From contig LCHW01000001.1 of the NCBI GenBank assembly GCA_001000675.1, positions 284,686 through 348,685 of the forward strand: a stretch of 64,000 nucleotides of DNA, written 5' to 3'. How positions within the stretch are numbered: position 1 is the first letter of the stretch; each line of letters opens with the position of its first letter. The position numbers and the translations under genes were made by a program. Of this stretch, positions 53,201-60,364 are shown piece after piece. The notes below the pieces were generated by a model that worked only from the letters and a program-made list of their open reading frames with translations, did not search any database and was not told the origin of the DNA. Source of the stretch: Candidatus Wolfebacteria bacterium GW2011_GWE2_44_13. Lineage in GTDB: Bacteria; Patescibacteria; Paceibacteria; UBA6257; UBA9933.

Positions 53201-53466
53201 AGATGGAAGTGTGGGCCTTGGAAGGATATGGCGCAGCTTACACCTTGCAAGAAATGCTCACCATCAAATCTGACGATGTCTTCGGACGCGCCGCAACGTA
53301 TGAAAGTATTATTCGTGGAGAAAAGATTAAGAGCCCGAATATCCCTTCAGCGTTCAACGTGCTCGTGAATGAAATTAAATCGCTCGGCATCTCTGTTGAA
53401 AAAGAAGAGATCGAACCGGAGGAAGGTGAAGAATTGCATGAACGACCTTCTCGAATCGAGAGCTAA
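50248..53466 (+). CDS. rpoB: RNA polymerase subunit beta
   Basis: The catalytic beta subunit, 1072 residues. The rifampicin-region sequence reads [27 protein letters not shown], followed by [38 protein letters not shown]. Near the end are [23 protein letters not shown] and the acidic C-terminus. ATG 50248 ([10 protein letters not shown]) is chosen; the frame opens 3 codons earlier at a TTG. Ribosomal genes rplJ/rplL are not upstream; mltG is. Confidence 0.97.
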   Translation: [1072 protein letters not shown]

Positions 53467-53479
53467 ACAATAACATAAA

Positions 53480-53570
53480 GAACGAGTAGTATTGCTTCGT
53501 CGTTTCATCGACAGGTCAGGATCACAGTATCCCTTGTCATCGTGAACGACGAACGCAATGCATCGAGTTC
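53480..53570 (+). ncRNA. Long irregular hairpin in rpoB-rpoC spacer
   Basis: Helices from outside inwards: GAAC/GTTC, ATTGC/GCAAT (53491-53495 with 53555-53559), CGTCGT/ACGACG (53498-53503 with 53546-53551), GACA/TGTC and GGAT/ATCC with loop CACAGT. It fills the spacer and may mark an RNA processing or regulatory site. Confidence 0.5.
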
Positions 53571-53607
53571 TTCCCGTTCTCGAATTCATTTTCAAATTCT
53601 ATTCCCT

Positions 53608-56600
53608 ATGAATTTTAACGCTATTAAATTGAAAGTCGCTTCGCCGGAGGACATTCTGAAATGGTCCCATGGTGAAGTTACCAAGCCGGAAACAATCAAC
53701 TACCGAACCCAGCGTCCGGAAAAGGATGGTTTGTTTTCTGAGCGTATCTTTGGACCAACAAAAGATTACGAGTGCTATTGTGGAAAATACCGACGCGTTC
53801 GTTATAAAGGACTTACGTGTGATAAGTGTGGTGTAGAAGTAACGCACTCCAGTGTTCGACGAGAACGCATGGGGCATATTTCGCTTGCCGCTCCGGTTGC
53901 CCATATTTGGTTCTTGAAAGTTGTTCCATCTCGTTTGTCACTCTTTTTGGATATTCCAGTGCAGAAGCTTGAAAAGGTTGTGTACTATGCAGCGTATGTT
54001 ATTACCCGCGTCAATGATGATGCTCGTAAGCGTGTGTTGAAAGAGCTTGAGGACGAGGTAAAAATGAAGAAGAAGGAGTACGAGGACGACAAGGATAAAG
54101 CCAAGATTGTCGAAGATCGCTCTGAGCAAATCAAGAAGCAATTGAAGTCCCTTAAAGAGGGTCAGATTCTTGCCGAAGCAGAATATTTTGAATTATCTCG
54201 AAAATACGGTGATGTGCTTGAGGCACTTTCTGGAGCAGGCGCTATGCGTCAGCTGTTGGAGAGAATCGACCTTAAGAAGTTGCTCACCCAGACCGAGCGT
54301 GAATTAGAAGAAACCGGTGACGAAGGGCAGAAAAAGAAGTTGCTCATGCGCTTGCGCTTGATCCATGCATTTACTCGACACAATATGCGTCCTGAGTGGA
54401 TGATCATGACTCAGTTGCCAGTATTGCCGCCAGAAATCCGACCGATGGTCGCACTTGATGGAGGCCGTTATGCAACATCTGATTTGAACGATTTGTATCG
54501 TCGTGTTATCAACCGCAACAACCGTTTGAAGAAGCTCATGGAGTTGCATGCGCCGGAGATCATTGTGGTCAACGAAAAGCGCATGTTGCAGGAAGCGGTG
54601 GATGCATTGATCGACAATGCGAGCCGTGGAGGAAGTGCTGTGCAGTTGTCTGCTCAAAAGCGACCATTGCGCTCACTTGCTGATATTTTGAAAGGTAAGC
54701 AGGGCCGTTTCCGACAGAACTTGCTTGGAAAGCGCGTAGATTATTCCGGACGTTCCGTTATTATCGTTGGACCTGAATTGCCGTTGAATTGCTGTGGATT
54801 GCCAAAGAAGATGGCACTTGAATTGTTCAAGCCATTTGTCATTAGCCGTATCATCAGCGACGGACTTGCACACACCATCAAGAATGCTACTCGTTTGATC
54901 GAGCAAGCACCTGCTGAAGTGTGGGCAATTCTCGAAGACGTTATCAAGGACAAGAAGGTGTTGCTTAACCGTGCACCGACATTGCATCGTCTTGGTATCC
55001 AAGCCTTTAAGCCGATTTTGCATGAAGAGCTTGCTATTAAGATTCCGCCTATGGTTTGTTCTGCGTTTAACGCCGACTTCGACGGAGACCAAATGGCTGT
55101 TCACTTGCCACTCTCCGATGAAGCACAGAAAGAGGCAACAGAGCTGATGCTCTCTAGCCGCAATATTTTGAAGCCAGCTGACGGTGCACCTGTTGCGTCG
55201 CCATCACTCGATATTGTTTTGGGTTGTTACTATTTGACCAGTATCGTAGAAGGTGCGAAGGGAGAAGGAAAAGTATTTTCATCACCTGATGAAGCAAAAA
55301 TCGCGCTTGAAGCCGGATACGTTGCTATCAACGCATCAGTGAAGATATTAATGGGTCGTGGCAATCTTGTTGAAACCAGCGTAGGCCGCATCATTTTCAA
55401 TGAAGCGCTTCCTGAGAACTTTGGCTATGAGAATACCCTTATGAATAAGAAGGGACTCCAGCGCGTTGTTGCTACTGTTACTAGTGAGTACGGTATCGAT
55501 AACACATGGATGATTCTTGATGCTATCAAAGATCTTGGATTCAAATACGCAACTTTGTCTGCTACTACGTGGGCAATGGCCGATCTTATCATTCCAAAAG
55601 ATAAGAAGGCGATTATCACCCAGGCAGAAAAGGAAGTCGAAGTTATTGAACAACAGTACGAAGAAGGATTCTTGACCGACGAAGAACGCCGAGAGCGCGT
55701 TGTCGAAACGTGGACAGGAACAATGGATAAGGTATCCAAAGTTACTCCGCTTGCGTTGAAAGAATCAGGACCAGGAAACTCAGCATATTCCATCATCGAT
55801 TCTGGTGCTCGTGGATCATGGGCATCTGCTATGCAGATGATCGGTATGAAAGGTTTGGTGCAGAACCCGCAAGGAGACATTATCGAACTTCCGGTAAAGT
55901 CATCCTTCAAGGAAGGACTTTCGGTATTGGAGTTCTTCATCAACTCACACGGTGCGCGTAAAGGTTTGACTGATACTGCATTGAAAACTGCAGAGGCAGG
56001 ATACCTTACTCGTAAGCTCGTGGATGTATCACAGAACTTAATCATTCGTGAAGATGATTGTAAGACGACCGAAGGGATTGAAATGTATCGCTCCGATGGA
56101 GATGAATATGGATATCCGTTTGGAACACGTTGCTTTAGCCGAACCGTCCTTGAGGATGTAAAGGTAGGTAACAAAGTTATCGTAAAGGCAGGGGAGAGCG
56201 TTACGCGCGAAGCTGCTGAAATCATTAACAACGAACCGAAGATTGAATCTATCAAGATGCGATCACCGCTCCGCTGTAAGACCCTCTATGGTGCTTGCTC
56301 GAAGTGTTATGGATACGATTTGGGACGTGGTGAATTGATTAAGACCGGAGAAGCTGTTGGTGTTATCGCCGCACAGTCTATCGGTGAACCAGGAACGCAG
56401 CTCACGCTCCGTACTTTCCACAAGGGAGGTATCGCGGGAGTCGACATTACCCATGGTTTACCTCGTGTTCAAGAAATCTTTGAGTGCCGTTTGCCAAAGG
56501 GAAAGGCTATCCTTGCCGATGACGATGGTACGATTGAAGAAATTGAAGACAAGGACGCATTGAAAGCAGTTCGTTTGAAAATTATCAAGGCAAAGAAAAC

Positions 56601-57189
56601 AAAGATTATTGAATACCTTGTACCACGCAGCATCCGCTTGTACGTAAAGGTAGGCGATGTCGTTGAACGAGGACAACAGTTGTGCGAAGGAAGCCTTGAT
56701 TTGAAAGAATTGTTTGAATACCGTGGTATTGAAGCAGTTGAACGCTATGCAGTGAACGAAATCCAGCGCATTTATGTGCCGGAAGGTAACACGATTAACG
56801 ATAAGCACATCGAAATCATCGTGAAGCAAATGTTCTCTCGCGTTATGATTAAGGAGGCGGGTGAGACAGAGTTCGTTACCGGAGAGGTAATCGAAAAGTC
56901 TCGTTTCCTTGAAATCAATCGTGAAATGCGAAAGGCAGGCAAAGCGCCAGCAAAAGCCAAACAGCTCTTACTGGGTATCGCACGGGTATCGCTTTCAACC
57001 GAAAGCTTCCTGTCGAGTGCATCCTTCCAGGAAACAAACCGCGTACTCGTTGCCGCAGCCACTGAAGGTAAGGAAGATCGTCTCCGAGGACTTAAGGAAA
57101 ACGTTATTATCGGTAAGCTCATTCCTGCGGGAACTGGCTATAATTTAACGGGAACCGAAGAGTTTCTTGAAGAGGAAGTGTTGGAATAA
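53608..57189 (+). CDS. rpoC: RNA polymerase subunit beta-prime
   Basis: The 1193-residue beta-prime subunit. The N-terminal zinc finger is CYCGKYRRVRYKGLTCDKCGVE. The active-site loop is NADFDGDQMAVH, the bridge helix region carries ARGSWASAMQMIGMKGLVQNP, and the second zinc site runs CKTTEG ... CKTLYGACSKCYG. ATG 53608 (MNFNAIKLKVASPEDIL) is the normal N-terminus; an upstream GTG at 53542 falls inside the spacer hairpin. Confidence 0.97.
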   Translation: MNFNAIKLKVASPEDILKWSHGEVTKPETINYRTQRPEKDGLFSERIFGPTKDYECYCGKYRRVRYKGLTCDKCGVEVTHSSVRRERMGHISLAAPVAHIWFLKVVPSRLSLFLDIPVQKLEKVVYYAAYVITRVNDDARKRVLKELEDEVKMKKKEYEDDKDKAKIVEDRSEQIKKQLKSLKEGQILAEAEYFELSRKYGDVLEALSGAGAMRQLLERIDLKKLLTQTERELEETGDEGQKKKLLMRLRLIHAFTRHNMRPEWMIMTQLPVLPPEIRPMVALDGGRYATSDLNDLYRRVINRNNRLKKLMELHAPEIIVVNEKRMLQEAVDALIDNASRGGSAVQLSAQKRPLRSLADILKGKQGRFRQNLLGKRVDYSGRSVIIVGPELPLNCCGLPKKMALELFKPFVISRIISDGLAHTIKNATRLIEQAPAEVWAILEDVIKDKKVLLNRAPTLHRLGIQAFKPILHEELAIKIPPMVCSAFNADFDGDQMAVHLPLSDEAQKEATELMLSSRNILKPADGAPVASPSLDIVLGCYYLTSIVEGAKGEGKVFSSPDEAKIALEAGYVAINASVKILMGRGNLVETSVGRIIFNEALPENFGYENTLMNKKGLQRVVATVTSEYGIDNTWMILDAIKDLGFKYATLSATTWAMADLIIPKDKKAIITQAEKEVEVIEQQYEEGFLTDEERRERVVETWTGTMDKVSKVTPLALKESGPGNSAYSIIDSGARGSWASAMQMIGMKGLVQNPQGDIIELPVKSSFKEGLSVLEFFINSHGARKGLTDTALKTAEAGYLTRKLVDVSQNLIIREDDCKTTEGIEMYRSDGDEYGYPFGTRCFSRTVLEDVKVGNKVIVKAGESVTREAAEIINNEPKIESIKMRSPLRCKTLYGACSKCYGYDLGRGELIKTGEAVGVIAAQSIGEPGTQLTLRTFHKGGIAGVDITHGLPRVQEIFECRLPKGKAILADDDGTIEEIEDKDALKAVRLKIIKAKKTKIIEYLVPRSIRLYVKVGDVVERGQQLCEGSLDLKELFEYRGIEAVERYAVNEIQRIYVPEGNTINDKHIEIIVKQMFSRVMIKEAGETEFVTGEVIEKSRFLEINREMRKAGKAPAKAKQLLLGIARVSLSTESFLSSASFQETNRVLVAAATEGKEDRLRGLKENVIIGKLIPAGTGYNLTGTEEFLEEEVLE

Positions 57190-57221
57190 TCAACAATTAA
57201 CTGAAAAGACTCCGCCTCCCC

Positions 57222-57250
57222 GTGTCATTCCCGCGGAGGCGGGAATCCAG
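57222..57250. repeat. Dispersed intergenic repeat, half unit
   Basis: TGTCATTCCCGCGGAGGCGGG followed by AATCCAG: one arm of the family seen complete at 46028-46092. Confidence 0.85.
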
Positions 57251-57260
57251 TATTTCTGCT

Positions 57261-57289
57261 TTGACATTAAGCAAATAATCTAGTACAGT
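57261..57289 (+). promoter_or_regulatory. rpsF operon promoter
   Basis: TTGACA (57261-57266), a 17-nt spacer and TACAGT (57284-57289), 7 nt before the rpsF ATG at 57297. It lies just beyond the repeat. Confidence 0.7.
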
Positions 57290-57296
57290 ACACACC

Positions 57297-57731
57297 ATGG
57301 AACAGCAAGTAAAAAAATATGAAATCGGGTTTTTGGTAAGGGAAGAATCCGAAGTCGACGAAATCAAGAACGCACTCGCAGCCGCAAAGGCAGAAGTCGT
57401 TTCTGAAGGTCGATTGAAGAAGATTCGCTTATCCTATCCTATTAAAAAGGAAACAGTAGCCCATTTCGGTTATTACTGGTTCATGCTTGATACTCAGGCC
57501 GTAAAGGAAATGGACGCAAAATTGCGTCTCAATACCAAAGTTTTGCGACACATCATAATCGCGGAACCGCTTGAGCTCAACAATGAAGAACGAGTAGCCG
57601 GAGTACGTGGTGAAAAGACCGAGAAACCTCGAGAGCGTTCTGCTGAGAAGCCTGCAACAAAAAAACCAGCTGATTTTGATGCAGTCGACAATGCTGTGCT
57701 TGAGAAGACGTTAGAAGACATCCTAAAATAA
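57297..57731 (+). CDS. rpsF: 30S ribosomal protein S6
   Basis: The 144-residue product shows the S6 fold: YEIGFLVREESEVDEIKNAL at the start and the KKIRLSYPIKKETVAHFGYYWF strand that contacts S18. A charged, Lys/Pro-rich C-terminal tail (about 105-144) extends beyond the usual length. It heads the conserved rpsF-ssb-rpsR operon. Confidence 0.94.
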   Translation: MEQQVKKYEIGFLVREESEVDEIKNALAAAKAEVVSEGRLKKIRLSYPIKKETVAHFGYYWFMLDTQAVKEMDAKLRLNTKVLRHIIIAEPLELNNEERVAGVRGEKTEKPRERSAEKPATKKPADFDAVDNAVLEKTLEDILK

Positions 57732-57741
57732 TCATACTTCA

Positions 57742-57847
57742 TGTGTTTGGCGATCTGCTGTGTTGCGGGTCCTCGTTGTTTCGGTCGAAGTGCTACTGCA
57801 CGTCTTCCTCGACAACGTTCCCGCGCCTTGCATCTCATCCAAACACA
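57742..57847 (+). ncRNA. Structured RNA element, copy B (rpsF-ssb spacer)
   Basis: Helices: TGTGTTTGG/CCAAACACA (57742-57750 with 57839-57847), GCGGG/CCCGC (57765-57769 with 57820-57824), CGTTGT/ACAACG (57774-57779 with 57812-57817) and GTGC/GCAC (57790-57793 with 57798-57801). The 10-nt internal loops TTCGGTCGAA and GTCTTCCTCG correspond to those after rplU. CTGTGTT and GCCTTG are conserved at the same places. Confidence 0.65.
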
Positions 57848-57876
57848 AGAACTATGAGCACAATTAATACTCATTT

Positions 57877-58356
57877 ATGGATCTAAACAAAGTATTCGTA
57901 GCCGGTCGTTTAACCGCAGATCCGATCCTGAAGACAACACCGCAAGGTCAGTCAGTAGCAACCTTCTCAATCGCAACTAACAGTTCGTGGATTGATAAGA
58001 GTGGTGCGAAAAAGGAAGAGGTCGAATATCACAACATTGTGGTATGGGGGCGACAGGCGGAAAATTCTGCAAAGTTTCTCACCAAGGGAGCAATCGCACT
58101 CGTCGAAGGACGAATGAAGACGCGCTCATGGCAAAACCAGCAAGGACAGACCGTAAAAACTACCGAGATCATCGCTGATCGTGTCCAGTTTGGACCACGA
58201 GCAGGCGGAGGAGGAGGTATGGCTGCGCACACAAATCATGCTGATGCGCCAGCGCACGACGACTTTGGATCAGGCCCTTCTTCACTTGAAGAAGAAGCCC
58301 TTCCACAAATCGATATCGATGAAGAAGATATCAAGCCGGAGGACTTACCGTTCTAA
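57877..58356 (+). CDS. ssb: Single-stranded DNA-binding protein
   Basis: A 159-residue SSB with one OB fold (MDLNKVFVAGRLTADPILKTT, HNIVVWGRQAENSAKFLTKGA, TTEIIADRVQFG), a Gly-rich linker and the acidic protein-interaction tip ending DLPF. It lies between rpsF and rpsR, as in many bacteria. Confidence 0.96.
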   Translation: MDLNKVFVAGRLTADPILKTTPQGQSVATFSIATNSSWIDKSGAKKEEVEYHNIVVWGRQAENSAKFLTKGAIALVEGRMKTRSWQNQQGQTVKTTEIIADRVQFGPRAGGGGGMAAHTNHADAPAHDDFGSGPSSLEEEALPQIDIDEEDIKPEDLPF

Positions 58357-58366
58357 GGCAGCAGGA

Positions 58367-58429
58367 GTTGATACGTTAGCCGGTTCGTCGAACCGTGGCG
58401 ACCGAACAACGTTCCACCAACCAATCAAC
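58367..58429 (+). promoter_or_regulatory. Nested hairpin in ssb-rpsR spacer
   Basis: GTTGA/TCAAC, ACGTT/AACGT and CGGTTC/GAACCG (loop GTC) nest inside one another. It fills the spacer, ending 15 nt before the rpsR ATG. Confidence 0.5.
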
Positions 58430-58444
58430 TAATACAACAAACAT

Positions 58445-58651
58445 ATGGTAACAAAGCAATGCTTTTTCTGTTCTCAAAACTTGAAGACACTCGACTATAA
58501 AGAAGTCGATTTACTGAAGCGTTTCGTTTCTGGTCAGGCTAAGATCATCGATCCTCGCCACACCGGAACATGCGCAAAGCACCAGCGTATGATTGCGAGT
58601 GCTGTAAAGCGTTCCCGATTCATGGCGCTGCTTCCGTTCGTAAAACGATAA
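58445..58651 (+). CDS. rpsR: 30S ribosomal protein S18 (zinc-ribbon form)
   Basis: The 68-residue S18 keeps the ancestral zinc site: CFFC near the N-terminus and the later Cys and His in TGTCAKHQR. The core YKEVDLLKRFVSGQAKI and the C-terminal KRSRFMALLPFVKR are typical. It binds the platform of the 30S subunit with S6. Confidence 0.95.
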   Translation: MVTKQCFFCSQNLKTLDYKEVDLLKRFVSGQAKIIDPRHTGTCAKHQRMIASAVKRSRFMALLPFVKR

Positions 58652-58729
58652 GAATTTTTTCGAAAATTCTTTACTCGGTTTGCTCGCCCAACATGCAAAT
58701 GCATTTGCCCGTTGGCGCTCGCTGCCGAG
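58651..58729 (+). ncRNA. Hairpin pair downstream of rpsR
   Basis: First a perfect hairpin, AGAATTTT-TTCG-AAAATTCT (58651-58670). Then a nested structure: CTCGG/CCGAG (58674-58678 with 58725-58729), 9-nt internal loops TTTGCTCGC and CGCTCGCTG, CCAAC/GTTGG, and an inner GCAAAT/ATTTGC. The layout is similar to the elements after rplU and rpsF. Confidence 0.45.
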
Positions 58730-58737
58730 CATGAACA

Positions 58738-58774
58738 ACTAAAAATCCCCAGCCTTTGGCTGGGGATTTTTAGT
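58738..58774. terminator. Strong terminator of the rpsF operon
   Basis: ACTAAAAATCCCCAGCC pairs with GGCTGGGGATTTTTAGT around TTT. Confidence 0.95.
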
Positions 58775-58783
58775 TAAACAGCC

Positions 58784-58849
58784 TGTCATTCCCCGCGGAG
58801 CTTGCCGCGTGGTCCATCTCGGGTGGACTTTACGTGGGCGGGAATCCAT
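58784..58849. repeat. Dispersed intergenic repeat, diverged
   Basis: TGTCATTCCCCGCGGAG ... GGCGGGAATCCATC with an inner hairpin (GTCCATC/GGTGGAC-like). It belongs to the 46028 family and leads directly into the 174-bp repeat. Confidence 0.7.
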
Positions 58850-59102
58850 CTTTTCGTACTTTTTCAAAAAAGTACATCCGTCGGATTCGTGTCGGAGTAA
58901 TCGAATCCGACAGCCCGGCACGTTGCACGTTTACTTCGCTCACTAGCAACGCCAAGGGCAAAACTTCGAACCAGAAATATTTCGGGGTCGCCTCCAAAAC
59001 GGCTGAAGCTCGGAACTCGTACGCCGAGGGTAGGCGCACTCAAACACCGAGCTTCTTCCGATATTTTTCCAGCGCCCTTAATCCGAAATATTTCCATGTT
59101 CG
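58848..59102. repeat. Dispersed repeat, copy 2 with insertion
   Basis: The same unit as 708-881, but with about 80 bp inserted after the initial hairpin (from near 58876 to 58957). The insert contains GTCGGATTCG/CGAATCCGAC, a 10-bp inverted repeat. A degraded GTCATTCCTGCGAA fragment of the other family follows at about 59125. Confidence 0.85.
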
Positions 59103-59163
59103 TAAACTCAAAATCCGTCCCTTCCGTCATTCCTGCGAAAGCCCAAATTTGTGCGACGATTTT

Positions 59164-59205
59164 ATTAGTTATAACTTTACGCTATAGCGTAAAGTTATGG
59201 CTAAT
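59164..59205. promoter_or_regulatory. 42-bp near-perfect palindrome
   Basis: ATAACTTTACGCTA is followed at once by its exact complement (59171-59198). ATTAG/CTAAT extends the arms after a 2-bp mismatch. It is a possible protein-binding site or remnant operator. It lies about 50 bp upstream of the promoter at 59256. Confidence 0.6.
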
Positions 59206-59255
59206 ATAAAAAGGGTGTGTTGCCCCCCTGAAAGCCAAGGGTGCTTCTGGGAAAT

Positions 59256-59285
59256 TTGACAATTTTCTGCTATTCGTGTTAGATA
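59256..59285 (+). promoter_or_regulatory. Sigma-70-type promoter
   Basis: TTGACA (59256-59261), an 18-nt spacer and TAGATA (59280-59285), facing the gene at 59328. Confidence 0.65.
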
Positions 59286-59327
59286 AAGCCAGATCTAAAA
59301 CAACTTTAAGGAATGGGAGATTGTGCG

Positions 59328-60089
59328 ATGAAGCAGATTATTTGGTTGGTATTGGTAATGGCACTGTGTTCCTCCGCCGTACTTGCTGCTGATGTTGTGC
59401 AGCGAGAGGGAAAGGATGTGGTCCGGTATAGCATGGTTGAATTGGAACGGTACAAAGATGTTCCTTCGGCCGTGCCTAACGAAGAGGCGATCAAGATTGT
59501 GCAAAGTGGCAAAGGGGAGTATGTTCTGCCGGAGAAAAAATTAAAGCTTATACTCCGCGCAAGATTGCCAATCATGCACACGTATATTAGCGAAGAAACT
59601 GCTTGGCAATATCGTGATGGAGCTTGGGTTTCGTCTGCGACGCAGGAAAAGCCGCCTTTCAAGAACAGCACATGGGGCACTATTTTTCTATTAGTGTTCC
59701 CAACCGTGGCGCTGATGGTTATGAGTATCGGCAATCGAATAACCTCAACAGGGGGTTCTCGCTTGCTCCTGCCGTATGGGTTTTTCGTGACTGCTCCGCT
59801 TGTAACGATGTGGTGGAGCAATTACCTAGGACCTTTCTTGGTTGCTGCGATAGTGCTTATATTTTTAGCAATATGCAGTGATGACTTCGAGTGGAAATTT
59901 TTTCCCGCTATCGCGAATATTTTAGGCCTTCTTCTTGTCTCTGCTGCGACGTATTTTCCGACATGGGAGTCGGAGATGGCATTTTCAATTATTTACCCCA
60001 CGCTTCTCTCTGGGAGTTGCCTGGCTTCGTATGTAGTCAGTCGGCTGTTCTTTAAACGCCCCGTTCCCCCCGTTCCTTTGGAATCCTGA
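59328..60089 (+). CDS. Exported membrane protein, unknown, isolated gene
   Basis: A 253-residue protein with a signal peptide (MKQIIWLVLVMALCSSAVLA, cleavage likely after AVLA), an extracytoplasmic part of about 100 residues, then four or five membrane helices (from about residue 110). The family is not recognised. ATG 59328 sits 9 nt after GGGAG; an in-frame ATG at 59313 lies too close to its own AAGGA. Promoter and terminator are its own. Confidence 0.65.
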   Translation: MKQIIWLVLVMALCSSAVLAADVVQREGKDVVRYSMVELERYKDVPSAVPNEEAIKIVQSGKGEYVLPEKKLKLILRARLPIMHTYISEETAWQYRDGAWVSSATQEKPPFKNSTWGTIFLLVFPTVALMVMSIGNRITSTGGSRLLLPYGFFVTAPLVTMWWSNYLGPFLVAAIVLIFLAICSDDFEWKFFPAIANILGLLLVSAATYFPTWESEMAFSIIYPTLLSGSCLASYVVSRLFFKRPVPPVPLES

Positions 60090-60106
60090 TACCCCTTTGG
60101 GATCCA

Positions 60107-60136
60107 GGGCCGTTAGCTTGCTGACGGCCCTTTTTT
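60107..60136 (+). terminator. Intrinsic terminator
   Basis: GGGCCGTTAGC pairs with a CTGACGGCCC arm around TT, then T6. Confidence 0.9.
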
Positions 60137-60174
60137 GTGCCTCTATTTTTGTAGCCCCTGTGCTTATTTTTTGG

Positions 60175-60180
60175 TATACT
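60175..60180 (+). promoter_or_regulatory. -10 box, probable leaderless start
   Basis: TATACT ends 8 nt before the ATG at 60189, with no SD. Confidence 0.45.
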
Positions 60181-60188
60181 TGCTTTGT

Positions 60189-60362
60189 ATGGCTAACTTT
60201 ATATTATTGAAAGCCTTTGATTCAAAGGCAAAAGCAGAAGAATTTCGTTTTTTGTTTGAAATGATGGGTGTTGACGCCAAAACTGATAAAGGGAATCTAT
60301 TAGTTTCTGAGGATCACTTACAAAAAGCAAAAGAATTGGCAGAAGATTATTTTAAGGAATAA
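60189..60362 (+). CDS. Small DUF2007-like protein
   Basis: A 57-residue protein (begins MANFILLKAFDSKAKAEEF). It has one beta-alpha-beta-alpha unit similar in pattern to DUF2007 proteins and to the 85-residue protein at 61992. ATG 60189 is chosen because the longer frame (to 60135) runs through the -10 box. htpX starts 2 bases after its stop, so it is probably co-expressed with the protease. Confidence 0.6.
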   Translation: MANFILLKAFDSKAKAEEFRFLFEMMGVDAKTDKGNLLVSEDHLQKAKELAEDYFKE

Positions 60363-60364
60363 GT

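Noticed and set aside
53542..53607. Extended rpoC start at GTG 53542
   Set aside because: The extra 22 residues are encoded by the spacer hairpin and are Ser/Arg-rich; the normal beta-prime N-terminus starts at ATG 53608.
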